Source: Streptomyces sp. TLI_146 (GTDB taxonomy: Bacteria; Actinomycetota; Actinomycetes; Streptomycetales; Streptomycetaceae). Taken from it: a DNA stretch of 64,000 bases. The stretch covers positions 2,480,001 to 2,544,000 of the forward strand of contig NZ_PJMX01000001.1 in the NCBI RefSeq assembly GCF_002846415.1, read 5' to 3'. Under the pieces are notes generated by a model. It made no database searches. It saw only the letters and a list, made by a program, of their open reading frames with translations, and was not told where the DNA came from. The translations under genes and the position numbers were made by a program. Below are positions 46,602 to 55,401 of this stretch, one piece after another (positions within the stretch are counted from its first letter, which is position 1; every line of letters starts with the position of its first letter).

Positions 46602-47686
46602 CAGAACGCCACCACCGAGCGCAGCACGTCGCCCTGGTGCATGCGCTCGAAGGCCTTCTCGACCTCGTCGAGCGCGATGGTCTCGGTGACGAAGGCGGCC
46701 AGGTCGATCCGGCCCTGCTGGTGCAGGTCGATCAGCATCGGGAAGTCCCGGGAGGGCAGGCAGTCGCCGTACCAGGAGGACTTGAGCGCGCCGCCGCGCC
46801 CGAAGACGTCGATCAGCGGCAGCTCCAGCTTCATGTCCGGGGTGGGCACGCCGACCAGGACCACGGTTCCGGCCAGGTCGCGGGCGTAGAACGCCTGCTT
46901 GTACGTCTCGGGGCGGCCGACCGCCTCGATGACCACGTCGGCGCCGAAGCCGCCGGTCAGCGCGCGGATTGCCTCGACGGCGTCCTCGGTGCGCGAGTTG
47001 ACGGTGTGGGTGGCGCCCATGGTCCTCGCGGTGGCCAGCTTGCGGTCGTCGATGTCCACGGCGACGATCTTCGCCGCGCCCGCGAGCCGGGCGCCCACGA
47101 TCGCCGCGTCCCCGACCCCGCCGCAGCCGATGACGGCGACCGAGTCGCCGCGGCCCACGTTGCCGGTGTTGAGGGCGGCGCCGATGCCCGCCATGACGCC
47201 GCAGCCGAGGAGCCCGGCGACGGCCGGGGAGACCGACGGGTCGACCTTGGTGCACTGCCCGGCGGCGACCAGCGTCTTCTCGGCGAACGCGCCGATGCCG
47301 AGCGCGGGCGACAGCTCGGTGCCGTCCAGCAGCGTCATCCTCTGCTTGGCGTTGTGGGTGTCGAAGCAGTACTGGGGGCGGCCGCGCAGACAGGAGCGGC
47401 ACTGGCCGCACACCGCGCGCCAGTTGAGGATCACGAAGTCGCCGGGCGCCACGTCGGTGACCCCGGCGCCGACCGACTCGACGACACCGGCGGCCTCGTG
47501 GCCGAGCAGGAAGGGGAAGTCGTCGTTGATCCCGCCCTGCTTGTAGTGCAGGTCGGTGTGGCAGACGCCGCACGCCTGGACCTTCACCACGGCCTCGCCG
47601 GGCCCCGGGTCCGGCACCACGATCGTCTCCACCCGTACGGGCTCGTCCTTGCCCGGCGCGATGACCCCTCGGACCTGCTGCGGCAT
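46601..47686 (-). CDS. mscR: S-(hydroxymethyl)mycothiol dehydrogenase
   Basis: Zinc-dependent medium-chain dehydrogenase, 361 aa, oxidising the formaldehyde-mycothiol adduct with NAD (also known to reduce S-nitrosomycothiol). Visible are [14 protein letters not shown] (catalytic zinc Cys), [12 protein letters not shown], the structural zinc cysteines [15 protein letters not shown], cofactor motif [10 protein letters not shown], and [29 protein letters not shown] at the N terminus is typical of the mycothiol form. ATG 47686. It fits with mshC elsewhere in this window. It is coupled to the MBL hydrolase downstream. Confidence 0.92.
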   Translation of the reverse strand: MPQQVRGVIAPGKDEPVRVETIVVPDPGPGEAVVKVQACGVCHTDLHYKQGGINDDFPFLLGHEAAGVVESVGAGVTDVAPGDFVILNWRAVCGQCRSCLRGRPQYCFDTHNAKQRMTLLDGTELSPALGIGAFAEKTLVAAGQCTKVDPSVSPAVAGLLGCGVMAGIGAALNTGNVGRGDSVAVIGCGGVGDAAIVGARLAGAAKIVAVDIDDRKLATARTMGATHTVNSRTEDAVEAIRALTGGFGADVVIEAVGRPETYKQAFYARDLAGTVVLVGVPTPDMKLELPLIDVFGRGGALKSSWYGDCLPSRDFPMLIDLHQQGRIDLAAFVTETIALDEVEKAFERMHQGDVLRSVVAF

Positions 47687-47781
47687 GCGTGAACTTCCTT
47701 TCTGGCACCGCCGGTACGCGCGGACGCGTACGGGCGGAAATGTGGACGGGCCCGACCTCCGCACGTTACCTGCACCATGCC

Positions 47782-47827
47782 GAAGGGCGGCACCCCGCGC
47801 CCGGGATGCCGCCCTTCTCGTACGTAC
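47782..47827 (-). terminator. Terminator after the amino acid permease
   Basis: An 11-bp stem (47782-47792 with 47817-47827) with a GC-rich loop starts 7 bases past the permease stop codon on the minus strand. Confidence 0.75.
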
Positions 47828-47833
47828 GCGGTG

Positions 47834-49282
47834 CTACTTGGCCGCGATCTCCGCGACGCGCTTGCGGACCAGGTACCAGCCGCCGACCAGCATGCCCACG
47901 ATCACGGGCAGGCAGTAGACGGTGGTGCGGCCGACGCCGCCGCCGTACCACATCAGGTACAGGACGGTGGCGAGGAAGACCAGCGTCACGATCTGGGTGT
48001 ACGGGGCCCAGGGCAGCCGGTAGGAGGGACGGGTGAGCTTGCCCTCCTGGGCGCGGCGCCAGAACAGCAGCGAGCAGATCATGATCATCGCCCAGGTGCC
48101 GAGGATGCCGATGGAGGCGAAGTTCAGCACGATCTCGAAGGCGTCGTCGGGCATCAGCTTGTTCAGGGCGACACCGGCGGCGCCGAACGCGGCGGTCAGC
48201 AGCACACCGCCGTAGGGCACCTGGCCCTTGTTCATCCGGGCGGTGAACTTGGGCGCGGAGCCCGCGACGGCCATCGAGCGCAGGATGCGGCCGGTGGAGT
48301 ACAGACCCGAGTTGAGGCTGGAGAGCGCGGCGGTCAGGACCACCAGGTTCATCACGCCGGCCGCGCCCGGCACACCGAGCTTGTCGAGGACGGTGACGAA
48401 GGGGCTCTGGTCGCCCGAGTACGCGGTGTACGGCAGGATCAGCGCGAGCAGGACGACCGAGCCGACGTAGAAGATGCCGACGCGCCACATGATCGAGTTG
48501 ATCGCCTTGGGCAGGATCTTCTGCGGGTTCTCGGTCTCGCCCGCCGCGACACCGCAGAGCTCGACCGAGGCGTACGCGAAGACGACGCCCTGGACGACCA
48601 GGAGCATCGGCAGCATGCCCATCGGGAAGATGCCGCCGTGGTCGGTGATGTTGGCCAGGCCCGGGGTGTTGCCGTCGACGCTGTGCTGGGTGGCGACCAG
48701 GTAGATGCCGACCAGCATGAAGGCGACCAGGGCCGCGACCTTGACGATCGCGAACCAGAACTCCATCTCGCCGAAGTACTTCACCGAGATCAGGTTGGCG
48801 GTGAGGACCACGGCCAGGGCGATCAGGGCGAGCACCCACTGCGGGATGTCGCTGAACATGGCCCAGAAGTGGGCGTAGGTGGCGGCGGCCGTGATGTCGG
48901 CCACGGCGGTGGTCGACCAGTTCAGGAAGTACAGCCAGCCCGCCGTGTAGGCGCCCTTCTCGCCCATGAACTCACGGGCGTACGAGACGAAGGCACCGGA
49001 GGAGGGCCGGTAGAGCACGAGCTCGCCGAGGGCTCTGACGACGAAGAACGCGAAGACGCCGCAGACCGCGTAGGCGATCGCGAGCGAGGGGCCCGCGCCC
49101 GCCATCCGGCCGCCGGCACCGAGGAACAGGCCGGTGCCTATCGCGCCGCCGATGGCGATCATGTTGATGTGGCGGGACTTGAGGTCCTTGCTGTAACCGG
49201 CGTCACCGGCGTCGATGTGGGGGGTGCCCTGCGCCGGCGCGGGCGCCGACGTCTCGGCCGCAGGCATGGTGCGGTCACTCAT
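47834..49282 (-). CDS. Amino acid permease (APC/AAT family)
   Basis: A 482-aa transporter with twelve predicted hydrophobic segments. The first helix carries NMIAIGGAIGTGLFLGAG, the substrate/sodium-site signature of the AnsP/GabP/LysP group. Helix 3 has ALGELVLYRPSSGAFVSYAREF and ENPQKILPKAIN follows later. The hydrophilic N-terminal ~35 residues are Ala/Pro-rich. Asparagine or another neutral amino acid is the likely substrate from family resemblance. ATG 49282 starts MSDRTMPA. It is a single gene with its own terminator. Confidence 0.9.
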   Translation of the reverse strand: MSDRTMPAAETSAPAPAQGTPHIDAGDAGYSKDLKSRHINMIAIGGAIGTGLFLGAGGRMAGAGPSLAIAYAVCGVFAFFVVRALGELVLYRPSSGAFVSYAREFMGEKGAYTAGWLYFLNWSTTAVADITAAATYAHFWAMFSDIPQWVLALIALAVVLTANLISVKYFGEMEFWFAIVKVAALVAFMLVGIYLVATQHSVDGNTPGLANITDHGGIFPMGMLPMLLVVQGVVFAYASVELCGVAAGETENPQKILPKAINSIMWRVGIFYVGSVVLLALILPYTAYSGDQSPFVTVLDKLGVPGAAGVMNLVVLTAALSSLNSGLYSTGRILRSMAVAGSAPKFTARMNKGQVPYGGVLLTAAFGAAGVALNKLMPDDAFEIVLNFASIGILGTWAMIMICSLLFWRRAQEGKLTRPSYRLPWAPYTQIVTLVFLATVLYLMWYGGGVGRTTVYCLPVIVGMLVGGWYLVRKRVAEIAAK

Positions 49283-49495
49283 GTAGCTGTATCGCCTTCG
49301 TGAGGGGTCATGCGGTCGTGCGATACCGGGCTGTGCCGGTGCCGTCCCGGCGGTGGCCGGTGATGCGGGGTGAGCTCTGTGGGGTCACCCGCGGCGTGGC
49401 TGATTCGGGACATGGTCGCGGCTCGACGGGGCATTTGGCAGTGGCCAATGTCACGTACGGGCAGATCTGTGATGAATCTGAGGTAAATCTGAGCT

Positions 49496-50197
49496 TTACG
49501 GAGCGAGTACGTCCAATTCCTTCAGGGCGCCGAGGGCGATCTCGCGGGTGAGTCTCTCGGCCCGTTCCGCGTCCCGCTCCCGGACCGCCTCGGCCACCTG
49601 GACGTGCAGGGTGACGGCCGCCGGATCGGGGTCCTCGAACATCACCTGGTGCTGGGTTCTGCCGGTCAGCACCTCGGCGACGACATCGCCGAGTCGCGCG
49701 AACATCTCGTTGCCGGAGGCGTTCAGGACGATCCGGTGGAAGGCGACGTCGTGGACGAGGTAGCCCTCCAGCTGGCGCCCGCGCGAGGTGGCGACCATGC
49801 CGAGCGCCTGCTCGGTGAGGGCGGCGCACTGCTCGGGGGTGGCGTGGTGGGCGGCGAGCCCGGCGGCGACCGGCTCGACGGCCGAGCGCAGCACGGTCAG
49901 TGAACGCAGCTGGCGCGGCCGATCGGATCCGGCCAGCCGCCAGCGGATGACCTGGGGGTCGTACACGTTCCACTGCTCGGTGGCCCGGACCGTCACCCCG
50001 ACCCGGCGCCGGGACTCGACCAGCTGCATGGACTCCAGGACCCGGATCGCCTCGCGGATCACGGTGCGCGAGACGTCGAAGCGCTGGGCGAGCTCGTCGC
50101 CGCGCAGCACGCTGCCGGGCGGATATTCGCCTGCGGTGATCGCGCGGCCGAGGGTGTCGAGCACCTGCGCGTGCAGTCCCTGGGCCTGTGTGGTCAT
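49496..50197 (-). CDS. gntR: FadR-type GntR regulator, probable gluconate operon repressor
   Basis: A 233-aa GntR/FadR protein. A winged helix at residues ~8-70 (GEYPPGSVLRGDELAQRFDVS, then SRTVIREAIRVLE) precedes an FCD domain with HDVAFHRIVLNASGN and a C-terminal HVQVAEAVRERD. It is divergent from gntK-gntP, the expected arrangement for a local repressor responding to gluconate or 6-phosphogluconate. ATG 50197 was chosen; two codons further upstream a TTG is possible. The ribosome site is weak. Confidence 0.88.
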   Translation of the reverse strand: MTTQAQGLHAQVLDTLGRAITAGEYPPGSVLRGDELAQRFDVSRTVIREAIRVLESMQLVESRRRVGVTVRATEQWNVYDPQVIRWRLAGSDRPRQLRSLTVLRSAVEPVAAGLAAHHATPEQCAALTEQALGMVATSRGRQLEGYLVHDVAFHRIVLNASGNEMFARLGDVVAEVLTGRTQHQVMFEDPDPAAVTLHVQVAEAVRERDAERAERLTREIALGALKELDVLAP

Positions 50198-50260
50198 GGG
50201 CAAAGCGTACGGGGAGGTGCGGACCGGGCCGTACGGGCGCGCGGGGCCGCCACCGGAAAA

Positions 50261-50292
50261 GTATTACTTATTCATCACAGGGTCTTGAATAC
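50261..50292. promoter_or_regulatory. Possible gluconate operator
   Basis: An AT-rich stretch in the gntR-gntK gap includes GTATT (50261-50265) and AATAC (50288-50292) as an inverted pair around TTATTCATC. It is the only conspicuous symmetric element in the 193-base divergent region. Confidence 0.25.
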
Positions 50293-50390
50293 GTCGCACC
50301 TTTTGGGTTTCAGTAGCGCGACGGACGGATGGCCGGAAACGGCCGCCGCCCGGAACACATCGATGTCGACGAAGACAGCGAGGCACCGCT

Positions 50391-50900
50391 ATGAGCACCC
50401 CCCACGTCGTCGTGGTGATGGGCGTGGCCGGCACCGGCAAGACCACGATCGGCCCGCTGGTCGCCGAGGCCCTGGGCGTTCCGTACGCCGAGGGCGACGA
50501 CTTCCACCCGGCGGCCAACGTCGCCAAGATGTCGGCCGGCGTCCCGCTGGACGACGACGACCGGTGGCCCTGGCTCGACGCGATCGGGCGGTGGGCGCAC
50601 GGCCGGGCGGGCCTGGGCGGGGTGGTGAGCAGCTCCGCGCTCAAGCGGGCCTACCGCGACCGGCTGCGGGCGGCCGCCCCCGGCCTGGTCTTCCTCCACC
50701 TCACCGGCGACCGGGAGCTCATCGAGCACCGGATGGGCGAGCGCAAGGGCCACTTCATGCCCACCGCCCTGCTCGACTCGCAGTTCGCCACGCTCCAGCC
50801 GCTGGAGGCGGACGAGGCCGGTGTGGCCGTCGACGTCGCCGGCACCCCCGAAGAGATCACCGACCGGGCCGTCGCCGCGCTGCGCCGACTCGCCCCCTGA
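50391..50900 (+). CDS. gntK: Gluconokinase
   Basis: Phosphorylates D-gluconate to 6-phosphogluconate, 169 aa, the normal size for the GntK/IdnK P-loop kinase family. Walker A is GVAGTGKTT (residues 11-19). EGDDFHPAANVAKMSAGVPL carries the substrate-binding region, and SSSALKRAYRDRLR and KGHFMPTALLDSQFATL are further family motifs. ATG 50391 is the first conserved start. It lies 23 bases ahead of gntP and is divergent from gntR. Confidence 0.95.
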   Translation: MSTPHVVVVMGVAGTGKTTIGPLVAEALGVPYAEGDDFHPAANVAKMSAGVPLDDDDRWPWLDAIGRWAHGRAGLGGVVSSSALKRAYRDRLRAAAPGLVFLHLTGDRELIEHRMGERKGHFMPTALLDSQFATLQPLEADEAGVAVDVAGTPEEITDRAVAALRRLAP

Positions 50901-50923
50901 TCCACCAGCTAAGGACCACCACC

Positions 50924-52330
50924 GTGACCAGTCTCAGCGTCGAGATCCTGGCAGCGGGCGCGGCCGAGCCGATCACCTCGGCGGGCAACGCCCGGCTGGG
51001 GATCGCCGTACTCGCCGGCATCGCCGTCATCGTCCTGCTCATCACCAAGTTCAAGCTGCACGCGTTCCTCGCCCTGACCATCGGCTCGCTGGCGCTCGGC
51101 GCCTTCGCGGGGGCGCCGCTGGACAAGGCGATCACCAGCTTCACCACCGGTCTGGGCAACACCGTCGCCGGTGTCGGGGTGCTCATCGCCCTGGGCGCGA
51201 TCCTCGGCAAACTGCTCGCCGACTCGGGGGGCGCGGACCAGATCGTCGACACGATCCTGGCGAAGGCCGGGAAGGCCGGCGGGCGCGCGATGCCGTGGGC
51301 GATGGTGGTCATCGCCTCGATCATCGGGCTGCCGCTGTTCTTCGAGGTCGGGATCGTGCTGCTGATCCCGGTGGTGCTGCTGGTCGCCAAGCGCGGCAAC
51401 TACTCGCTGATGCGGATCGGCATCCCGGCGCTCGCCGGTCTCTCGGTGATGCACGGGCTGATCCCGCCGCACCCGGGCCCGCTGGTCGCCATCGACGCGG
51501 TCGGCGCCAATCTGGGTGTCACGCTCGCCCTCGGTGTGCTGGTGGCCATCCCCACGGTGATCATCGCCGGGCCGGTCTTCTCCCGGTACGCGGCGCGCTG
51601 GGTCGACATCCCGGCACCGGACCGCATGATTCCGGCCCGCCCGTCGGAGGACCTGGAGACCCGGCCGAGCTTTGGCGCGACCGTGTCGACCGTGCTCCTG
51701 CCGGTCGTGCTGATGCTGGTGAAGGCGCTGGTCGACATCGTGGTCGACGACCCCGAGAACCACGTCCAGCGGGTCACCGACGTGATCGGCTCGCCGCTGA
51801 TCGCGCTGCTCGCGGCCGTGCTCGTCGCGATCTTCACGCTGGGCCGGGCCGCCGGGTTCAGCAAGGAGCGGATCTCCACCACGGTCGAGAAGTCGCTCGC
51901 CCCGATCGCGGGCATCCTGATGATCGTCGGCGCGGGCGGCGGCTTCAAGCAGACGCTGATCGACGTGGGCGTCGGGCAGATGATCCTGGATGTCTCCAAG
52001 GACTGGTCCATCCCCGCGCTGCTGCTGGCCTGGCTGATCGCGGTCGCGATCCGGCTCGCGACCGGCTCGGCCACGGTGGCGACGATCTCCGCCGCCGGTC
52101 TGGTGGCCCCGCTGGCCGCCGACATGTCGACCGGGCACACGGCCCTGCTGGTCCTCGCCGTCGGCGCGGGCTCGCTCTTCTTCAGCCATGTCAACGACGC
52201 GGGGTTCTGGCTGGTGAAGGAGTACTTCGGGATGGACGTCGGCCAGACGGTCAAGACGTGGTCGGTGATGGAGACGATCATCTCGGTGGTGGCGCTGGGC
52301 TTCGTACTCCTGCTGTCACTGGTGATCTAG
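50924..52330 (+). CDS. gntP: Gluconate:H+ symporter (GntP family)
   Basis: A 468-aa membrane transporter with 12-14 hydrophobic segments. The GntP-family features include TKFKLHAFLALTIGSL, GLIPPHPGPL (the conserved HPGP motif), ATVATISAAGLVAP-like sequence, and SLFFSHVNDAGFWLVKEYF near the C terminus. GTG 50924 follows AAGGA. It imports gluconate for GntK. The gene ends in a 15-base overlap with the convergent cytochrome b gene, so no separate terminator is present. Confidence 0.93.
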   Translation: MTSLSVEILAAGAAEPITSAGNARLGIAVLAGIAVIVLLITKFKLHAFLALTIGSLALGAFAGAPLDKAITSFTTGLGNTVAGVGVLIALGAILGKLLADSGGADQIVDTILAKAGKAGGRAMPWAMVVIASIIGLPLFFEVGIVLLIPVVLLVAKRGNYSLMRIGIPALAGLSVMHGLIPPHPGPLVAIDAVGANLGVTLALGVLVAIPTVIIAGPVFSRYAARWVDIPAPDRMIPARPSEDLETRPSFGATVSTVLLPVVLMLVKALVDIVVDDPENHVQRVTDVIGSPLIALLAAVLVAIFTLGRAAGFSKERISTTVEKSLAPIAGILMIVGAGGGFKQTLIDVGVGQMILDVSKDWSIPALLLAWLIAVAIRLATGSATVATISAAGLVAPLAADMSTGHTALLVLAVGAGSLFFSHVNDAGFWLVKEYFGMDVGQTVKTWSVMETIISVVALGFVLLLSLVI

Positions 52331-53002
52331 CGGAGCACGCTCCTTCTCCAACTCGTCCAGCCACAGCCCGTGTTCCCTGCGGGCCCAGTGGCGCCCCACC
52401 GACCCGGTGCGCATGCCACGGCGTGCCTCCGGGTCGAGGAGCGCCATGGTCACATGGCCGCTCAGGACGATCCCGACGGCCAGCGCCAGCCAGTCGTGGA
52501 CGAAGGTCGAGCCGATCCGCACCGCCAGCGGCGCCAGATGCGTGAACCACATGAACAGGCCGGTGCCCATCAGCACGAGCGCGGCCCCGGTGATCCACCC
52601 CGCGTAGACCTTCTGCCCGGCGTTGAACTTGCCCGCCGTACGCGGGTGTTCGTCCCGGGTGAGCGCCGAGCGCAGCCAGCGCCGGTCGTGCGGCCCGAAC
52701 CGGTTGAGGCGGCGCAGATCGGCGCGGAAGGCCCGCGAGAGCAGCCCCGCCAGGACCGGTACGGGCAGCAGCGCCCCCGAGATCTCGTGCACGGTGACCA
52801 CCAGCTCGCGGCGGCCCACGGCCTCGGCGAGCTGCGGCAGATAGAGCACCGCGGCCGACAGCGCGCACACGCCGAACACCAGGGCGTTGGCGCGGTGCAC
52901 CCAGCGCTCGGCCCGGGTGAACCGCCGGACCCGCGTGGCCGGTTCAGCTCGTGGGGTGGTCGTCGCGTCCGTTGGACCGGCCGACCCAGGCATCCGTGTC
53001 AT
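52316..53002 (-). CDS. Cytochrome b561-like membrane subunit
   Basis: A 228-aa di-haem cytochrome b of the formate dehydrogenase gamma/b561 type. Four hydrophobic helices and haem-ligand His residues appear in ERWVHRANALVFG, VTVHEISGALLP, FVHDWLALAVG and LSGHVTMALLD. It would pass electrons to the partner molybdoenzyme. It overlaps the molybdoenzyme gene by 59 bases. ATG 53002 was used; a downstream start would shorten the overlap, but the N-terminal RFTRAERWVHR must be kept. Confidence 0.85.
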   Translation of the reverse strand: MTRMPGSAGPTDATTTPRAEPATRVRRFTRAERWVHRANALVFGVCALSAAVLYLPQLAEAVGRRELVVTVHEISGALLPVPVLAGLLSRAFRADLRRLNRFGPHDRRWLRSALTRDEHPRTAGKFNAGQKVYAGWITGAALVLMGTGLFMWFTHLAPLAVRIGSTFVHDWLALAVGIVLSGHVTMALLDPEARRGMRTGSVGRHWARREHGLWLDELEKERAPLDHQ

Positions 53003-53669
53003 AGCCCCGCTCCTCCCAGAATCCCCGCCGCACCTTGCTCGTCACGGTGATCCCGGAGAGCCATTTCGCCGACTTGTAGAAGTACATGGGCGCCACATAG
53101 AGGCGGACCGGTCCGCCGTGCGAGTGGGAGACCGGCTTGTCCTGCATGCTCAGGGCGACCAGCACGTCGTCGCGGCGGGCCTGTTCGAGCGTGAGGCTCT
53201 CGGTGTACGTGCCGTCGAAGCAGGTGAAGCGGACCGCCCCGGCTCCTGGGCGCACCCCCGCGGCGTCCAGGAGCCGGGACAGCCGCACCCCCGCGAACGG
53301 GGTGGCGGGCACCCGCCAGCCCGTCACGCACTGCACGTCCCGGACCAGCCGGGTCTGCGGCAGCGCCCGCAGCGCGTCCAGGGTGTAGGTGGCCGGGCGG
53401 TCGACGAGGCCGTCGACGGTGAGCCGGTAGTCGGCGGCGCCCTTGTGCGGTACGGAGGCGGCGACCGAGTAGTAGCGGAAGCCGCCGCCGTTGGGCAGCA
53501 GGCCGGTCAGGCCGGTGGGGTCCTTCCCGGCGGCGGCGCCGAGGAACGACTCCAGGCCGCGCTGGAGGACCGGGGCGGCGGCGACCCCGGCGGCGCCGAG
53601 GCCGAGCATGCCCAGCACGATCCGGCGGCCGACCGGGGCGCTCTCGGCGGGCGGTGGTTCAGGGTTCAC
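52944..53669 (-). CDS. Sulfite-oxidase-fold molybdopterin oxidoreductase
   Basis: A 241-aa molybdopterin-dependent enzyme of the YedY/MsrP-sulfite oxidase fold. The Mo-ligand Cys is in RDVQCVTGWRVP. Pterin-contacting residues lie in FTCFDGTYTESLTLEQA and SHSHGGPVRLYVAPMYFYKSAKW. The N terminus GRRIVLGMLGLGAAGVAAAP resembles a twin-arginine or anchor signal, so the enzyme is exported and held at the membrane. GTG 53669 starts MNPEPPP. With the overlapping cytochrome b it forms a two-subunit membrane redox system whose substrate is not known. Confidence 0.87.
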   Translation of the reverse strand: MNPEPPPAESAPVGRRIVLGMLGLGAAGVAAAPVLQRGLESFLGAAAGKDPTGLTGLLPNGGGFRYYSVAASVPHKGAADYRLTVDGLVDRPATYTLDALRALPQTRLVRDVQCVTGWRVPATPFAGVRLSRLLDAAGVRPGAGAVRFTCFDGTYTESLTLEQARRDDVLVALSMQDKPVSHSHGGPVRLYVAPMYFYKSAKWLSGITVTSKVRRGFWEERGYDTDAWVGRSNGRDDHPTS

Positions 53670-53727
53670 CCCCTGATTCGAGCACCGGCGGCCCCCGGAC
53701 ACCAGGGGCCCCGGCACACCGTCACCG

Positions 53728-53798
53728 TTTGGTCAGATCCGCTTGATCAGATCCGTTTGGTCGGATCCGCTAGGTCAGATTCCGCTTGTTCGGATCCG
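53728..53798. repeat. Five tandem 14-bp repeats
   Basis: Units at 53728-53741, 53742-53755, 53756-53769, 53770-53784 (15 bases) and 53785-53798 follow YTTGRTCRGATCCG. They lie between the molybdoenzyme start and the amino acid permease stop, ending 4 bases short of that stop codon. Confidence 0.85.
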
Positions 53799-53801
53799 CG
53801 C

Positions 53802-55331
53802 CTACACCCTGGTGGCGCCCGCCGCCCGCTCCAGCTTCTCCAGCTGGAAGGCCTCGTTGCCCTGGCCGATCCGGGCGTGCGCCTCGGGCCGTACCGCCCG
53901 TACGACCAGGCCGTACGCCACACCCCCCGCCAGGGCGAGCGCGATGATCGAGGGGAGGATCCAGCTGAGCGAGGAGTCCGGTCCGGCGCCGACGAGGACG
54001 TCGAAGTCCTTGACCGTGTAGACCGCGATGACGAGGAGCGCGACCCCCGCGATGCCGGAGGCGAGCAGCCGCCACAGCTGGGCCGCGGCCGCTCCCCGGC
54101 GGACGAAGAAGGCGATGACCGCGAAGGAGGCGGCGGCCATCAGCACGATCACGCCGAGCGCGCCCACGTTGCCCATCCAGGTGAACAGGTGCAGTACGGC
54201 GGCGGTCGGGTCGCCGGTGGGCTTGTCGTCGGCGACGGCGAAGGCGATCACCACGACGGCCGAGATCACGGTCTGGAGCAGCGAGCCGCTGCCGGGGGCG
54301 CCGCTGGTGTGGTTGGTCCGGCCGAAGGCCGCGGGCAGCAGTCCCTCGCGGCCCATGGCGAAGACGTACCGGGCGACGACGTTGTGGAAGCTGAGCAGCG
54401 CGGCGAACATGCCGGTGACGAAGAGGACGTGCAGCACATCGGTGAAGGTGGTGCCGAGCCGGTCCTCGGTGAGCCCGAACAGCAGCCCCGGGCCGTTCTT
54501 CTGCGACGCCTCGACGATGCCGGCGGGGCCGGTGGCCACGGTGAGCACCCAGGAGCTGAGCGCGAAGAACACGGCGGTGAAGCCGACGGCCAGGAACATC
54601 ACGCGCGAGACGACCAGATGCGGGCGGCTGGTCTCCTCCGCGTACACCGGTGCCTGCTCGAAGCCGGTGAACGCGGCGATGCAGAAGCACAGGGCGGTGC
54701 CGATGCCCGCGCCGGAGAGCGTGGACGGGTTGAACGCGTGCAGCGACAGGCCCTCCTTGGCGGGGTCGGCGACAGCGGCGAAGTCGAAGACGACGACCAG
54801 GGCGACCTCGATGACCAGCAGCACGCCGAGCACCTTGGCGTTGAGGTCGATCTTCAGCCAGGCGAGCACACCGACCAGCGCGACGGCGGCCAGCGCCGGG
54901 ATCCACCAGGCGATCTCGGTGTCGAGGTAGGTGGCGCAGAGGCTGGAGACCTCGAAGCCGAACATGCCGTAGATGCCGACCTGGAGGGCGCTGTAGGCGA
55001 CGAGCGCCACGAAGGCGGCGCCGGAACCGGCGGTCGGGCCCAGGCCCCTGGCTATGTACGCGTAGAACGCGCCGGCGTTGTGGACGTGGCGGCTCATCTC
55101 GGCGTATCCGAAGCTGAACAGGACCAGGACGGCGCCGAGGATGAGGAAGAGCAGGGGCTGGCCGACGATGCCCATCACGCCGTACGTGGTGGGCATGACA
55201 CCCGCGACCACCATCAGCGGGGCGCTCGCGGCGAGCACCGAGAGCAGCAGGCCCGGAGTGCCGAGCCGGTCGGCGCGCAGGGCTCTCTCCTGACCCTTGT
55301 ACGTACGGATCTCATCGGTGTCGCTCGACAT
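53802..55331 (-). CDS. APC-family amino acid permease
   Basis: A 509-aa transporter with about 12-13 hydrophobic segments. The first helix region reads PGLLLSVLAASAPLMVVAGVMP. GFEQAPVYAEETSRPHLVVSR in the middle and HNVVARYVFAMGREGLLP are APC-superfamily (AAE/YdaH-like) signatures. ATG 55331 begins MSSDTDEIRT. The gene is single, with five tandem repeats just beyond its 3' end. Specificity is not predictable. Confidence 0.9.
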   Translation of the reverse strand: MSSDTDEIRTYKGQERALRADRLGTPGLLLSVLAASAPLMVVAGVMPTTYGVMGIVGQPLLFLILGAVLVLFSFGYAEMSRHVHNAGAFYAYIARGLGPTAGSGAAFVALVAYSALQVGIYGMFGFEVSSLCATYLDTEIAWWIPALAAVALVGVLAWLKIDLNAKVLGVLLVIEVALVVVFDFAAVADPAKEGLSLHAFNPSTLSGAGIGTALCFCIAAFTGFEQAPVYAEETSRPHLVVSRVMFLAVGFTAVFFALSSWVLTVATGPAGIVEASQKNGPGLLFGLTEDRLGTTFTDVLHVLFVTGMFAALLSFHNVVARYVFAMGREGLLPAAFGRTNHTSGAPGSGSLLQTVISAVVVIAFAVADDKPTGDPTAAVLHLFTWMGNVGALGVIVLMAAASFAVIAFFVRRGAAAAQLWRLLASGIAGVALLVIAVYTVKDFDVLVGAGPDSSLSWILPSIIALALAGGVAYGLVVRAVRPEAHARIGQGNEAFQLEKLERAAGATRV

Positions 55332-55401
55332 GGCGGGGGTGCCCTTTCGGTGGGACGCGGGGGGGGTGGTGCCGAGGGGGTACGGGAGATGCGGGGTGTG
55401 G

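Noticed and set aside
53728..53798. CRISPR-like array
   Set aside because: The repeats are directly contiguous 14-mers without spacers, and no cas genes are near; the RecB-like protein at 1.4 kb is a stand-alone nuclease.
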